This document shows positions 34,157 through 46,970 of a stretch of DNA of 64,000 nt, piece by piece (position 1 is the first letter of the stretch; each line of letters begins with the position of its first letter). Both the position numbers and the translations under genes were made by a program. Source of the stretch: Stenotrophomonas indicatrix (lineage in GTDB: Bacteria > Pseudomonadota > Gammaproteobacteria > Xanthomonadales > Xanthomonadaceae). The DNA lies in NCBI RefSeq assembly GCF_002750975.1, contig NZ_PEJS01000001.1, positions 310,001 through 374,000 of the forward strand. Reading direction: 5' to 3'. Below the pieces are notes generated by a model. That model searched no databases. It was not told the origin of the DNA and worked only from the letters and a program-made list of their open reading frames with translations.

Positions 34157-35241
34157 GCGCGGCCCAGAACAACAGCCGGCCGGTGATGATCCTGGCCGGT
34201 GGTACCGGCGGGCACATCTTCCCGGGCCTGGCCGTGGCCCGCGTGCTGCGCGCGCGTGGCGTGCCGGTCACCTGGATGGGCGCTGATGGCGCCATGGAAA
34301 CCCGCCTGGTTCCGCAGCACGACATCCACATTGATACGCTGGCCATCACCGGTCTGCGCGGCAAGGGCAAGCTGGCGCTGCTGGCCGCGCCGTGGCGCCT
34401 GATGCGCGCGCTGCGTGCGGCCGGCCTGATCATCCGTGATCGCCAGCCGCGTGCGGTGGTCGCCTTCGGTGGCTTCGCTTCCGGCCCCGGTGGCATGGCC
34501 GCGCGCCTGCACGGCCTGCCGCTGATCGTGCACGAACAGAACCGCGCGCCGGGCCTGACCAACCGCATCCTGTCGCGCTACGCGCGCCGCCTGCTGACCG
34601 GTTTCCCGGGCACCTTCGCTGCACGCGAAGAGTTCGTGGGCAATCCGGTGCGCGCCGAAATCGCCGCCGTCGCGCCGCCGCAGCAGCGCCTGGCCGATCG
34701 CAGCGGTCCGCTGCGCCTGCTGGTGCTGGGCGGCAGCCAGGGTGCCCGCGCGCTCAACAGTGGCGTGCCGCAGGCACTGGCCAGCCTGGGTGCGCAGGTG
34801 CCGGTGATGGTGCGTCACCAGAGCGGCGAGAAGCTGCATGCCGAAGCGGTCGAGGCCTATGCCAAGGCCGGCGTGCAGGGCGAGGTCACACCGTTCATCG
34901 CCGACATGGCCGAAGCCTTCGCCTGGGCCGACCTGGTGGTGTGCCGTTCCGGCGCGTCCACGCTGGCCGAACTCTGCGCGGTCGGCATCGGCAGCGTGCT
35001 GGTGCCATTCCCCGCTGCTGTCGACGATCACCAGACCCGCAATGCGGAGTACCTGGTCGAGCGCGATGCAGCCGTATTGCTGAAGCAGGACGAAACGCTG
35101 GCAGACGGCATTGCCGCGCTGCTGCGTGATCTGTCCGAAAATCCCGCCCGCCGCATGCAGATGGCGCAAGCCGCGCGTGCCCTGGCCAAGGTCGATGCCG
35201 CCGAGCGCATCGCCGATATCATTCTCGAGGAAGCTGTATGA
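34153..35241 (+). CDS. murG: Undecaprenyldiphospho-muramoylpentapeptide beta-N-acetylglucosaminyltransferase MurG
   Basis: 362 residues, GT28 family. [16 protein letters not shown] is the first glycine-rich loop, [13 protein letters not shown] and [12 protein letters not shown] the acceptor-side motifs, [12 protein letters not shown] the second loop, and [23 protein letters not shown] the UDP-GlcNAc pocket with its Glu. It converts lipid I to lipid II at the inner face of the membrane. The stop codon overlaps a 15-codon open frame that itself ends in the murC start. Confidence 0.97.
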   Translation: MSAAQNNSRPVMILAGGTGGHIFPGLAVARVLRARGVPVTWMGADGAMETRLVPQHDIHIDTLAITGLRGKGKLALLAAPWRLMRALRAAGLIIRDRQPRAVVAFGGFASGPGGMAARLHGLPLIVHEQNRAPGLTNRILSRYARRLLTGFPGTFAAREEFVGNPVRAEIAAVAPPQQRLADRSGPLRLLVLGGSQGARALNSGVPQALASLGAQVPVMVRHQSGEKLHAEAVEAYAKAGVQGEVTPFIADMAEAFAWADLVVCRSGASTLAELCAVGIGSVLVPFPAAVDDHQTRNAEYLVERDAAVLLKQDETLADGIAALLRDLSENPARRMQMAQAARALAKVDAAERIADIILEEAV

Positions 35242-35285
35242 AGAAGGCACGCTCCAGCGCCTGCCCTGCGCGAGGCCGCGCATGA
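35238..35285 (+). CDS. Possible 15-codon coupling mini-ORF between murG and murC
   Basis: An ATG overlaps the murG stop (ATGA), and the frame runs 15 codons ([15 protein letters not shown]) to a TGA that overlaps the murC start (ATGA at 35282). Every other junction of the surrounding operon is an ATGA/GTGA overlap, so translating this short frame would keep ribosomes moving from murG to murC. It may equally be the remnant of an earlier in-frame murC extension or pure chance; the peptide itself probably has no function. Confidence 0.35.
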   Translation: MKKARSSACPARGRA

Positions 35286-36718
35286 TCCGCCGCCTGCATG
35301 ACACCAACGATCTGGTGCGCGCGTTCCCGCGCGTGCATTTCGTCGGCATCGGCGGCACCGGCATGAGCGGCATCGCCGAAGTGATGCTGACGCTGGGCTA
35401 CGAAGTGTCCGGTTCAGACAACGCCGACAACGTCGCGACCCGCCGCTTGGCCGGCCTGGGCGCGCGCATCATGCGCGGCCACTCGGCCGCCAACGTGCTG
35501 GGCACCGACTGCGTGGTGGTCTCCAGCGCGATCCGCGAAGACAACCCGGAGCTGATGGAAGCGCGCAGCCAGCGCATTCCGATCATGCCGCGCGCGGCGA
35601 TGCTGGCCGAACTGATGCGCTTCCGCCGCGGCATCGCCGTGGCCGGCACCCACGGCAAGACCACCACCACCAGCCTGACCGCTGCGGTGCTGAGCGAGGG
35701 GGGGCTGGACCCGACCTTCGTGATCGGTGGCCAGCTGCTGGCGGCCGGTGCCAACGCCAAGCTCGGTGGTGGCCAGTGGCTGGTGGCCGAGGCCGACGAG
35801 AGCGACGGCAGCTTCCTGCGCCTGAATCCGTTGATGTCGATCATCACCAACATCGATTCCGATCATCTGGAGAACTACGGCAACGATTTCGCCCGCGTGC
35901 AGGCGGCGTTCGCCGAGTTCCTGCAGCGTCTGCCGTTCTACGGCCTGGCAGTGCTGTGCATCGACGATCCGGAAGTGGCCGCACTGGCCGCCAAGACCCC
36001 GCGCCACGTGATGAGCTACGGCATGAGCCCGCAGGCCGACGTACGCGCCGAGAACGTGGTGCAGGAAGGTTCGCGCATGCGCTTCACCCTGCGCCTGCCG
36101 CAGGGCACCAGCCAGGAAGTGGTACTGGCGCTGCCGGGCAAGCACAACGTGCTCAACGCGCTGGCCGCTGCGGCGGTCGGCTGGCAGCTGGGCGTGGCGC
36201 CGGACACGATCGCGCGTGCACTGGCCAGCTTTGCTGGCGTCGGTCGCCGCTTCAATGATCTGGGCGAAGTGACCACTGCCAGCGGTGCCAAGGTCCGCAT
36301 CATCGACGACTACGGCCACCATCCGAGCGAGCTGGAAGCGGTGTTCGCCGCCGCGCGTGGCGGCTGGGCCGACAAGCGCCTGGTGGTGGCCTTCCAGCCG
36401 CACCGTTACAGCCGTACCCGCGATCAGTTCGACAAGTTCGCCGCGGTGCTGTCCAGTGTCGATGCACTGGTGCTGAGCGAGGTCTACCCGGCCGGTGAAG
36501 AGCCGATCGCCGGTGCCGACTCGCATGCGCTGGCCCGCGCCATCCGTGCGCGTGGCCGCAGCGAGCCGGTGGTGGTGGGCAAGGCATCCGAGCTGGCCAC
36601 CGTGCTGCCGGACGTGCTGCAGGACGGTGACCTGCTGCTGATGATGGGTGCCGGCGACATCGGCGCCGTCGCCAGCCACATTGCCGTGGAAGGCTTCAAG
36701 GCGGAGGGCGAGGCGTGA
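35282..36718 (+). CDS. murC: UDP-N-acetylmuramate-L-alanine ligase
   Basis: 478 residues from the ATG at 35282. [24 protein letters not shown] is the Rossmann-like UMAG-binding loop, [14 protein letters not shown] the ATP loop, [12 protein letters not shown] the next conserved block, and [14 protein letters not shown] plus [13 protein letters not shown] the C-terminal ligase motifs. It adds the first amino acid, L-Ala, to UDP-MurNAc. It is overlapped by ddlB at GTGA. Confidence 0.97.
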   Translation: MIRRLHDTNDLVRAFPRVHFVGIGGTGMSGIAEVMLTLGYEVSGSDNADNVATRRLAGLGARIMRGHSAANVLGTDCVVVSSAIREDNPELMEARSQRIPIMPRAAMLAELMRFRRGIAVAGTHGKTTTTSLTAAVLSEGGLDPTFVIGGQLLAAGANAKLGGGQWLVAEADESDGSFLRLNPLMSIITNIDSDHLENYGNDFARVQAAFAEFLQRLPFYGLAVLCIDDPEVAALAAKTPRHVMSYGMSPQADVRAENVVQEGSRMRFTLRLPQGTSQEVVLALPGKHNVLNALAAAAVGWQLGVAPDTIARALASFAGVGRRFNDLGEVTTASGAKVRIIDDYGHHPSELEAVFAAARGGWADKRLVVAFQPHRYSRTRDQFDKFAAVLSSVDALVLSEVYPAGEEPIAGADSHALARAIRARGRSEPVVVGKASELATVLPDVLQDGDLLLMMGAGDIGAVASHIAVEGFKAEGEA

Positions 36719-37719
36719 GCACGCTGACCTTCCCGCCGCTGCGCAGCACCGACCCGGCCGCGTTCGGCCGCGTCGCCGTGCTGCTCGGTGGCAGCTCCAG
36801 CGAACGCGAAGTGTCGCTGGATTCGGGCCGCAACGTACTCGAAGCGCTGCAGTCGCGCGGCGTCGACGCCGTCGCCATCGATGGCATTCCGGCGCTGGCC
36901 AAGGCGCTGGCGGCCGGCGGCATCGATCGCGTGTTCAACATCCTGCATGGCCACAATGGTGGCGGTGAGGACGGCATCGTGCAGGGCCTGATGGAGGCCT
37001 TCGGCGTGCCGTACACCGGCTCCAACGTGCTGGGCTCGGCGTTGAGCATGGACAAGATCCGCACCAAGCAGGTGTGGCTGTCGCTGGGCCTGCCGACCCC
37101 GCAGTACCGTGAAGTACACGGAGGTACGAGTGCCGCGGGAGGCAGGATGCCGGGAGCGGCCGAAAAGAATGTCCACGCGCTGGCGGCCGAGCTCGGCCTG
37201 CCGGTGGTGGTCAAGCCGGCCAACGAAGGCTCCAGCGTGGGCATCAGCCGGGTCACCGACGACGCCGGCCTGGACGAAGCCGTGGCCCTGGCCGCGCGCT
37301 ACGACGGCCAGCTGCTGATGGAACAGATGGTGGTGGGCGACGAACTGACCGTGGCCATCCTCGGCGACGTTGCGCTGCCGTCGATCCGCATCGTGCCCAA
37401 GGGCCAGTGGTACGACTACAACGCCAAGTACATCGCCGAAGACACCCAGTACCTGTGCCCGGGCCTGGACGGTGATGACGAAGACGAGATCCGCCGCATC
37501 GCGCTGGCTGCCTTCCGCGCGGCCGGTTGCCGTGGCTGGGGTCGCGTCGACGTGATGCGTGACCGCAGCAGCGGCCGGTTCTTCCTGCTGGAAGTGAACA
37601 CCGCGCCGGGCATGACCAGCCACTCGCTGGTGCCCAAGGCGGCCGGGCAGGCCGGCATCAGCTTCGAAGAGCTGGTGTGGCGCGTGCTGGAACAGACCCT
37701 GGAGGCATCGCACGCATGA
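36715..37719 (+). CDS. ddlB: D-alanine-D-alanine ligase
   Basis: 334 residues from a GTG overlapping the murC stop. ATP-grasp enzyme: [17 protein letters not shown] at the N-terminus, [28 protein letters not shown] for nucleotide binding, GWGRVDVM and [20 protein letters not shown] for the metal and second D-Ala site. The loop after PQYREV ([17 protein letters not shown]) is slightly longer than in E. coli DdlB, which is not unusual. It makes the dipeptide used by MurF. ATGA overlap with ftsQ. Confidence 0.97.
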   Translation: MSTLTFPPLRSTDPAAFGRVAVLLGGSSSEREVSLDSGRNVLEALQSRGVDAVAIDGIPALAKALAAGGIDRVFNILHGHNGGGEDGIVQGLMEAFGVPYTGSNVLGSALSMDKIRTKQVWLSLGLPTPQYREVHGGTSAAGGRMPGAAEKNVHALAAELGLPVVVKPANEGSSVGISRVTDDAGLDEAVALAARYDGQLLMEQMVVGDELTVAILGDVALPSIRIVPKGQWYDYNAKYIAEDTQYLCPGLDGDDEDEIRRIALAAFRAAGCRGWGRVDVMRDRSSGRFFLLEVNTAPGMTSHSLVPKAAGQAGISFEELVWRVLEQTLEASHA

Positions 37720-38465
37720 ACGCGGTGCTGCGCATCTTCGTCTGGCTGTTGGCACTGTCGGTGGTTGCACTGCCGGTGGTGGCCGTGGTCAATGGCTGGG
37801 TCGGCGCCGAGCGCTGGCCGCTGGCGAAGCTGCGCGTGCACGGTGAGTTCAAGCGGGTGCCACCGGAACAGCTGCAGCAGGTGCTGCTGCCGTATGCGCA
37901 TGCCGGCTTCTTCGCGGTCAAGCTGCAGGACGCGCAGGACGCACTGGAAAAACTGCCGTGGGTGGAAAGCGCGCAGGTGCGCAAGCAGTGGCCGGACGTG
38001 CTGGAAGTGACCCTGGTCGAGCACAAGCCGTTCGCGCGCTGGGGCGAAGATCGCCTGCTGTCCGAGCAGGGCAAGCTGTTCCCCACGCCGAAGAAGCTGG
38101 CCGACCTGCAGCTGCCCGAGCTGGATGGCCCGGACAGCCAGACCGAGGAAGTGGTCAAGCTGTACAACGATTCGCGCGCGCTGTTCGCGCCGGCAGGCGT
38201 CGACGTGCGCCGGCTGACGATGGACGCGCGCGGCAGCTGGTCGCTGCTGCTGAGCAACGGCACTGAAGTGGTGGTCGGCCGCGACGATGCCCGCTCGCGC
38301 CTGCAGCGCTTCGTGCGCGTGTTGCCGCAGCTGGCCAACCAGGCCGCGCCGATCGAGCGCGCCGACCTCCGATATACCAATGGTTTCACGCTGAGCTGGG
38401 GCACTCCGGCCGCCCCCGCCAATGCACCGGGCACCCCGGCAAGAAGGACGCAGGAAAGAACATGA
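37716..38465 (+). CDS. ftsQ: Cell division protein FtsQ
   Basis: 249 residues from the ATG at 37716. A short cytoplasmic part is followed by one membrane helix ([21 protein letters not shown]). A POTRA domain follows ([20 protein letters not shown] ... [20 protein letters not shown]), then the FtsQ beta domain with [20 protein letters not shown]. FtsQ recruits FtsL/FtsB and regulates septal synthesis. The C-terminal tail ([15 protein letters not shown]) is disordered. It overlaps ftsA by ATGA. Confidence 0.96.
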   Translation: MNAVLRIFVWLLALSVVALPVVAVVNGWVGAERWPLAKLRVHGEFKRVPPEQLQQVLLPYAHAGFFAVKLQDAQDALEKLPWVESAQVRKQWPDVLEVTLVEHKPFARWGEDRLLSEQGKLFPTPKKLADLQLPELDGPDSQTEEVVKLYNDSRALFAPAGVDVRRLTMDARGSWSLLLSNGTEVVVGRDDARSRLQRFVRVLPQLANQAAPIERADLRYTNGFTLSWGTPAAPANAPGTPARRTQERT

Positions 38466-39697
38466 ATCGCAAGGGTGACAAATCGCTGATCGTCGGCCTG
38501 GATATCGGCACCTCCAAGGTGGTGGCGCTGGTGGGCGAGTATTCGCCGGGCAACCCGATCGAAGTGATCGGCATCGGCTCCCATGAGTCGCGCGGCCTCA
38601 AGCGCGGCGTGGTGGTGGATATCGAATCGACCGTGCAGTCGATCCAGCGCGCGGTCGAAGAAGCCGAGCTGATGGCCGGCTGCGAGATCCGCTCGGTGTA
38701 CGCCTCCATTTCCGGCAACCACGTGCAGTGCAAGAACTCGCCCGGCATCGTGCCGATCCGCGACGGTGAAGTGACCTGGGGCGACCTGGATCGCGTGCTC
38801 GATGCGGCCAAGGCAGTGGCGATTCCGGCCGACCAGAAGATCCTGCACGCGATCCCGCGCGAGTACGTGCTGGATGATTCGCAGGAAGGCATCCGCAACC
38901 CCGTCGGCATGACCGGCGTGCGCCTGGAGGTGCATGCGCACCTGGTGGTGTGCGCGCAGTCGGCCGCGGCCAACATCAGTAAGTGCGTGCAGCGCTGCGG
39001 CCTGCAGGTGGACGACCTGGTGTTGTCCTCGCTGGCGTCCAGCGTGGCGGTGCTGACCGCCGACGAGCGCGAGCTGGGCGTGGTGCTGGTCGACATGGGC
39101 GCCGGCACCACCGACATCGCAGTGTTCGTGCAGGGCGCGATCTGCCACACCGCTTCGCTGCCGATCGCCGGCGACCACGTGACCAACGACATCGCGCACA
39201 TGCTGCGCACGCCGACCCCGGAAGCCGAGCAGATCAAAGTGCGCTATGCATGCGCCCTGGCCCAGCTGGCTACCGCCGAGGAAAGCATCCAGGTGCCGTC
39301 GGTCGGTGATCGTCCGCCGCGCCGCATGCCGCGCCACGCGCTGGCGCAGGCCGTGCAGGGGCGCTACGAAGAGATCTTCGAAATGGTGCAGGCCGAACTG
39401 CGCCGCTCCGGCTTCGAGGAACTGGTGCGCGCCGGCATGGTGCTGACCGGTGGTGCCTCGAAGATGGAAGGCGTGGTCGAACTGGCCGAGGAAATGCTGC
39501 AGATGCCGGTACGCGTGGGCATCCCGCAGCACGTTACCGGCCTGGGCGAAGTGGTGGGCAACCCGGTGCATGCCACCGGCGTGGGCCTGCTGCTGATGGG
39601 CAGCCAGATCGAGCATCCGCGCCGGCCGTCGCTGCCGACCGGCCGCGCTGGAAGCATGTTCAAGAAACTCAAGACCTGGTTCCGCGGCGAATTCTGA
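38462..39697 (+). CDS. ftsA: Cell division protein FtsA
   Basis: 411 residues, actin-like ATPase. [19 protein letters not shown] is phosphate loop 1, [13 protein letters not shown] phosphate loop 2 and [20 protein letters not shown] the adenosine motif. The last ~15 residues ([15 protein letters not shown]) form the amphipathic helix that tethers FtsA to the membrane. FtsA anchors FtsZ filaments to the inner membrane and signals to FtsN/FtsQLB. A 164-bp gap with only an inverted GGGC/GCCC stem separates it from ftsZ, leaving room for an additional promoter or processing site. Confidence 0.97.
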   Translation: MNRKGDKSLIVGLDIGTSKVVALVGEYSPGNPIEVIGIGSHESRGLKRGVVVDIESTVQSIQRAVEEAELMAGCEIRSVYASISGNHVQCKNSPGIVPIRDGEVTWGDLDRVLDAAKAVAIPADQKILHAIPREYVLDDSQEGIRNPVGMTGVRLEVHAHLVVCAQSAAANISKCVQRCGLQVDDLVLSSLASSVAVLTADERELGVVLVDMGAGTTDIAVFVQGAICHTASLPIAGDHVTNDIAHMLRTPTPEAEQIKVRYACALAQLATAEESIQVPSVGDRPPRRMPRHALAQAVQGRYEEIFEMVQAELRRSGFEELVRAGMVLTGGASKMEGVVELAEEMLQMPVRVGIPQHVTGLGEVVGNPVHATGVGLLLMGSQIEHPRRPSLPTGRAGSMFKKLKTWFRGEF

Positions 39698-39861
39698 CGC
39701 GGCACCTGTACCACCCGGGCGCAGCCCGGCTGCAACACTGGCAACACGACGCTACACCGGCAACACACATAACCCACACAGCCGCAACGACGGCATGCAG
39801 CACGAAGGCAGGACGCCCGAACGCCCATGCAATCGAAAGCGGATACAACGAGGACACGGAC

Positions 39862-41097
39862 ATGGCGCATTTTGAACTGATCGAAAAGATGGCACCCAAT
39901 GCGGTGATCAAGGTGGTTGGCGTGGGCGGCGGCGGCGGCAATGCCGTGGCGCACATGGTCAACTCGGCAGTGGATGGCGTGGAATTCATCACCGCCAACA
40001 CCGACTCGCAGGCCATCAAGAATTGTGGTGCCAAGCTGCAGCTGCAGCTGGGTACCAATGTCACCAAGGGCCTGGGCGCAGGCGCGAATCCGGAAGTCGG
40101 CCGCCAGGCTGCGCTGGAAGACCGTGAGCGCATCATGGACGCGCTGCAGGGTGCGGACATGGTGTTCATCACCGCTGGCATGGGCGGTGGCACCGGTACC
40201 GGCGCTGCGCCGGTGGTGGCACAGCTGGCCAAGGAAATGGGCATCCTGACCGTGGCCGTGGTCACCAAGCCGTTCCCGTTCGAAGGCCGCCGCCGCATGC
40301 AGGTCGCGCTGAAGGGCATCGAAGAACTGAGCCAGCACTGCGACTCGCTGATCACCATCCCCAACGAGAAGCTGATCACCGTGCTGGGTCGCAACGCGAC
40401 CATGATCCAGGCCTTCCGTGCCGCCAACGACGTGCTGCAGGGCGCCGTGCAGGGCATCGCCGACCTGATCGTGCGTCCGGGCCTGATCAACGTCGACTTC
40501 GCCGACGTGCGCACCGTCATGTCCGAAATGGGCCTGGCGATGATGGGTACCGGTACCGCCCGCGGCGATGACCGCGCGCAGGCCGCGGCCGAGTCGGCCA
40601 TCCAGAACCCGCTGCTGGACGATGTGAACCTGGCCGGCGCCAACGGCATCCTGGTCAACATCACCGCCGGTGCCGACTTCACCATGGCCGAGTTCGACGA
40701 GATCGGCCGCACCATCGACGGTTTCGCTTCGGAAGACGCGACCGTGGTGGTGGGTACCGTGCTCGATCCGGACATGCAGGACGAAGTGCGCGTGACCGTG
40801 GTCGCCACGGGCCTGAACCGCGTCTCGGCCAGCAAGACCCAGCGTCCGGGTGAGCGTGCACCGATCAAGCTGGTCCGCAACGCCACCACCGGCCAGCCGG
40901 AGTTCGGCGAGTTCGACAACGGCGGCGATGCCGTGTCCAAGGCCGTCGGCGGCATGGGCCTGGGCCTGCGTCGTGCCAGCAGCGACAGCGTGGCAGCTTC
41001 CACCCCGTCGGCTCCGGCCTCCTCGGCCCCGGCCGCGGCGGAACTGCCGAACGATTACCTGGACATCCCGGCGTTCCTGCGCCGCCAGGCGGACTGA
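39862..41097 (+). CDS. ftsZ: Cell division GTPase FtsZ
   Basis: 411 residues. [13 protein letters not shown] is the first GTP loop, [16 protein letters not shown] the tubulin signature, and [13 protein letters not shown] the T7 region that activates hydrolysis in the adjoining subunit. A variable linker (residues ~320-395) leads to the C-terminal tail [12 protein letters not shown], which binds FtsA and other partners. GAGGA 8-12 bases before the ATG serves as binding site. It polymerises into the Z ring that positions division. Confidence 0.98.
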   Translation: MAHFELIEKMAPNAVIKVVGVGGGGGNAVAHMVNSAVDGVEFITANTDSQAIKNCGAKLQLQLGTNVTKGLGAGANPEVGRQAALEDRERIMDALQGADMVFITAGMGGGTGTGAAPVVAQLAKEMGILTVAVVTKPFPFEGRRRMQVALKGIEELSQHCDSLITIPNEKLITVLGRNATMIQAFRAANDVLQGAVQGIADLIVRPGLINVDFADVRTVMSEMGLAMMGTGTARGDDRAQAAAESAIQNPLLDDVNLAGANGILVNITAGADFTMAEFDEIGRTIDGFASEDATVVVGTVLDPDMQDEVRVTVVATGLNRVSASKTQRPGERAPIKLVRNATTGQPEFGEFDNGGDAVSKAVGGMGLGLRRASSDSVAASTPSAPASSAPAAAELPNDYLDIPAFLRRQAD

Positions 41098-41268
41098 TCG
41101 ACGCTGCCCGGGGCTTGTCCCCCCCGGGTTGCGCCACCATGTCCTGAAAACGCGGGCGCCGGGCCAGGATGGGCCCGGCCGCCCTGCTTCACGCGCGTCC
41201 CACCGGCGTTTCAGCCGGGGTAGGGGACCCTGCGTGTTAATCTACTGTGTCACTTCCGGTCGTCCCCC

Positions 41269-42180
41269 ATGATCCAGCAACGCACCCTCAAGAACACGAT
41301 CCGCGCCACCGGTGTAGGCCTGCACAGCGGCGACAAGGTCTACATGACCCTGCGCCCGGCGCCGGTCAACCATGGCATCGTGTTCCGGCGCGTGGACCTG
41401 GACCCGGTCGTGGAAGTGCCTGCGAAGGCCGAACTGGTCACCGAAGTGACCCTGTGCACCGGCCTGACCTGCAACGACGCCAAGATCCAGACCGTCGAGC
41501 ACCTTATGTCGGCCCTGGCCGGCCTGGGTGTGGACAACATCATCGTCGAACTGTCCTCGGCCGAGCTGCCGATCATGGACGGTTCGTCCGGCCCGTTCGT
41601 GTTCCTGCTGCAGTCGGCAGGCATCGTCGAACAGGATGCGCCCAAGCGCTTCATCCGCGTGCTGAAGACCGTGGAAGTGACCGAGGGCGACAAGATGGCC
41701 CGCTTTACCCCGTATGAGGGGTACAAGCTGGGCTTCACCATCCAGTTCGACCACCCGATGATCCCGGCCAAGCAGTCGCGCCAGGAAATCGAGTTCTCGA
41801 CGATGGCCTACACCAAGGAAATCTCCCGCGCGCGCACCTTCGGCTTCATGCGCGATCTGGAATACATGCGCGAGCGCAATCTCGGCCTCGGTGGTTCGAT
41901 GGACAACGCCATCGTGCTCGACGAGTTCCGCGTGCTCAACGAAGACGGACTGCGCTACGCCGACGAATTCGTGCGCCACAAGATCCTTGACGCGATCGGC
42001 GACCTCTATCTGGCCGGCGGCCAGGTGCTGGGTGCCTACGAGGGCTTCAAGTCCGGCCACGCGCTCAACAACAAGCTGGTGCGGGCGCTGATGGCCGATG
42101 CCACCGCTTGGGAATGGGTCACTTACGACTCGCCGGCCGTGCCGGACCCGGTGGTGTACGCCACACCGGCCTATGCCTGA
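41269..42180 (+). CDS. lpxC: UDP-3-O-acyl-N-acetylglucosamine deacetylase LpxC
   Basis: 303 residues. It catalyses the first committed step of lipid A synthesis. [20 protein letters not shown] starts the protein; [15 protein letters not shown] contains the first zinc His, and [20 protein letters not shown] plus SGHALNNKL give the remaining His/Asp metal ligands and catalytic His. The 171-bp spacer behind ftsZ includes a GC-rich inverted repeat and a TGTTAATCTACTGT stretch that could be a promoter, so lpxC may have its own. Placement at the end of the dcw cluster is the common gamma-proteobacterial order. Confidence 0.97.
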   Translation: MIQQRTLKNTIRATGVGLHSGDKVYMTLRPAPVNHGIVFRRVDLDPVVEVPAKAELVTEVTLCTGLTCNDAKIQTVEHLMSALAGLGVDNIIVELSSAELPIMDGSSGPFVFLLQSAGIVEQDAPKRFIRVLKTVEVTEGDKMARFTPYEGYKLGFTIQFDHPMIPAKQSRQEIEFSTMAYTKEISRARTFGFMRDLEYMRERNLGLGGSMDNAIVLDEFRVLNEDGLRYADEFVRHKILDAIGDLYLAGGQVLGAYEGFKSGHALNNKLVRALMADATAWEWVTYDSPAVPDPVVYATPAYA

Positions 42181-42206
42181 TTTCACAAGTTGTTGAATTT
42201 GAATGC

Positions 42207-42232
42207 AAAAACGCCGCCTTCCAGGGCGGCGT
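42207..42232 (-). terminator. Terminator between lpxC and dciA, best for minus strand
   Basis: ACGCCGCC (42211-42218), TTCCAG, GGCGGCGT (42225-42232). On the minus strand the hairpin is followed by TTTTTGC; on the plus strand the tail is CTGCGTTT, so it may work in both directions. It lies 31 bp past lpxC; the ~230 bp from here to dciA contain an A/T-rich block (42330-42360) but no gene. Confidence 0.65.
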
Positions 42233-42460
42233 CTGCGTTTCCGGCGTTGTTTGACGCACTGGCGCAGTTGGTGACGCGACGGCCGGGCCGAGGTCACGGT
42301 TTTGTGAACCTGTTGGATCCGAAGCCTGAATTTAACGTTGTTTTAACAACAATCTAACGACTGGCCCACCGGGGCCAGCTAGGATGCGACCCGGCCCCCG
42401 AAATGTTTCACGCTGCGGTGACACGCGCGACGGGGAGTGGAGCAGGACGCTCCGCTGCTT

Positions 42461-42910
42461 TCAGGTTTCCCGCTTCGGTTTCGAAGGAAGGTCCTGCAGA
42501 GCTGCCAAGGCGTCGCGTAGCCCTTTGTGCGTGGCGGCTGAAACTGCGTGGGGTCCATTCCGGTTGTCGAGCGCTGGGGAGCGCGTGGGAGTGGGAGACG
42601 CAGTCTTGACGGTCACCTTGGTGGCCTTCAGCCCGATGGACCGGGCCGCGTCGAGCAACTGGGCTTCGGCAAGCCGCAACTTGGCATGCCAGACCGGGGA
42701 CTCGACGAGAAAAACGAGGTGTTCCCCGTCCACATTGGCCAGCCGGCAACGGCTGCGCAGAGGTGGCGGCAACTGGGGGCGCAACTGACGGTCCAGCGCG
42801 TCGAGCCATAGGGCACGCCGCAGCGGGTTCCCGCTTTTGTCCGCCATCACTGCATCCAGGGCCGGTTTCGGTCGGGATGCGGGACGAACGCTGGATTTCG
42901 GCTCAGACAT
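42461..42910 (-). CDS. dciA: DciA-family (DUF721) replicative helicase operator
   Basis: 149 residues. The DUF721 core is clear: DKSGNPLRRALWLDALDRQL, then LPPPLRSRCRLANVDGEHLV and LVESPVWHAKLRLAEAQLL, with a KH-like fold. DciA assists loading of the DnaB helicase in bacteria that lack DnaC. The N- and C-terminal tails are Lys/Pro/Ser-rich. It is divergent from the M23 peptidase gene with only 12 bp between start codons; a later ATG at residue 22 (42847) is a possible alternative start. In related genomes the same order lpxC, dciA, M23, secA occurs. Confidence 0.9.
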   Translation of the reverse strand: MSEPKSSVRPASRPKPALDAVMADKSGNPLRRALWLDALDRQLRPQLPPPLRSRCRLANVDGEHLVFLVESPVWHAKLRLAEAQLLDAARSIGLKATKVTVKTASPTPTRSPALDNRNGPHAVSAATHKGLRDALAALQDLPSKPKRET

Positions 42911-42922
42911 GAAAACTCACTG

Positions 42923-43876
42923 ATGGCATTCAAAAAGATCGTAATCAAAACGCGTGAAGGACAGGCCAAATCGGCGCTCACGCGTTTGCGGTTCTACTTC
43001 GAGGACCGCCCCCGAGCCCTGCTGGGCAGCGTGCTCGGCGCAGGTTGCATTATCGGCCTTGCCGGTGGAATTGGTGTCAGCGCGCTCAATGACTCGCGCC
43101 TGCAGGCCAAGGTCGACCGCCAGGAGGCCGAGCTGGCCAAGGTCCAGCGCGATGCGCAGACCCAGGTCAACGCGCTGGCTGCCCGCCTCGGCGAGCTGCA
43201 GGCGCAGGCCACCCGCCTGAACGCCCTGGGCGAGCGACTGACCCAGATGGGCAAGCTGGAAGACGGCGAATTCGACTTCAACGAGACCCCCGGCCTCGGT
43301 GACGGCGATGCCGGCGGCCCGACCGCCGACATTCCGGTGAAGGACGTCAACGCCGACTTACAGGTGCTGGAGCAGCGCTTCGCTGCTTCAGGCCGCCAGT
43401 TGTCGGTGATGGAATCGCTGATGTTCGACCACCAGCTGCAGCAGAACGCCGTGCCCTCGCGCATGCCGATCCGCAACAGCTACGTCACCTCCGGCTTCGG
43501 TACCCGTGCCGACCCGTTCGGTCGCGGTGCCGCCACCCACAAGGGCATGGACTTCCACGCCCGCGTCGGTGACCCGGTGATGTCGGTGGCCGACGGCGTG
43601 GTCAGCTTCTCCGGGGTCAAGGGCGGCTACGGCAACGTGGTCGATGTGGACCACGGCAATGGCTACGTCACCCGCTACGCGCACAATTCGCGCCTGGTGG
43701 TGAAGGTCGGCGACCTCGTCCGTGCCGGCCAGGAAGTGGCCAAGGCCGGTTCCACCGGTCGTTCGACCGGCGCCCACGTGCACTTCGAGGTGTGGGAGAA
43801 CGGCAACGTGGTCAACCCGCGCAAGTTCCTCGGCGATGGCGGCAATACCCCGGTCGGGCGCATCACCCGCGGTTGA
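42923..43876 (+). CDS. M23-family peptidoglycan metalloendopeptidase, membrane-anchored
   Basis: 317 residues. A single membrane helix (~32-54, LLGSVLGAGCIIGLAGGIGV) is followed by a periplasmic coiled coil (~60-110) and an acidic linker. The C-terminal LytM domain carries the full zinc site: HKGMDF (H-x3-D), RYAHNSRL and HVHFEVW (H-x-H), so it should be an active endopeptidase rather than an EnvC/NlpD-like activator. It would cut peptide cross-links during growth or division. Its promoter and leader must overlap the 5' end of dciA. SecA follows after a SMAG pair. Confidence 0.92.
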   Translation: MAFKKIVIKTREGQAKSALTRLRFYFEDRPRALLGSVLGAGCIIGLAGGIGVSALNDSRLQAKVDRQEAELAKVQRDAQTQVNALAARLGELQAQATRLNALGERLTQMGKLEDGEFDFNETPGLGDGDAGGPTADIPVKDVNADLQVLEQRFAASGRQLSVMESLMFDHQLQQNAVPSRMPIRNSYVTSGFGTRADPFGRGAATHKGMDFHARVGDPVMSVADGVVSFSGVKGGYGNVVDVDHGNGYVTRYAHNSRLVVKVGDLVRAGQEVAKAGSTGRSTGAHVHFEVWENGNVVNPRKFLGDGGNTPVGRITRG

Positions 43877-43882
43877 TTGCAA

Positions 43883-43951
43883 CGCCGGGCATGGCCCGGC
43901 GCTACCGGGATGCCGTCGGATCCCGGCGGTAGCGCGGGGCCATGCCCCGCG
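43883..43951. repeat. SMAG pair, inverted
   Basis: CGCCGGGCATGGCCCGGCGCTAC (43883-43905) and GTAGCGCGGGGCCATGCCCCGCG (43929-43951) between the M23 peptidase gene and secA. Confidence 0.9.
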
Positions 43952-44141
43952 AGCGCGAAGCGCGGCCACCACGACCCCGGTCCCGGCCGCCCAGACGACC
44001 ACACAGGGTTGAAACCCCAGCGGCCCATCCCAAGCTACAATGGGTGTTGCCATCGACAGGGCGCCAGGCGCCCTGATTCGTTTGCGGCGGACGGATCCTT
44101 CCCGGAGCCGTGCGGCATTTCCATCCAACCCGGTTCCCTCA

Positions 44142-46874
<2,733 letters not shown>

Positions 46875-46882
46875 CCCCCGGA

Positions 46883-46909
46883 GAGCCCCGCGAAAGCGGG
46901 GCTTTCCTG
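46883..46909 (+). terminator. Terminator of secA
   Basis: AGCCCCGC-GAAA-GCGGGGCT hairpin (46884-46903) with a GNRA-type loop, followed by TTCCTGTTCT. Confidence 0.8.
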
Positions 46910-46970
46910 TTCTGGGCCTTGAAGCGCCCGGCGATTGCGCCGGTGCCCCGCTTTTCGGCATGCTTCGGCC

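Noticed and set aside
37100..37180. Loop in DdlB as a possible repeat insertion
   Set aside because: It is only slightly longer than in E. coli DdlB and its DNA does not match either palindrome family.
39698..39861. Small gene between ftsA and ftsZ
   Set aside because: No frame with start and binding site; the spacer is simple upstream sequence with one GC-rich stem.
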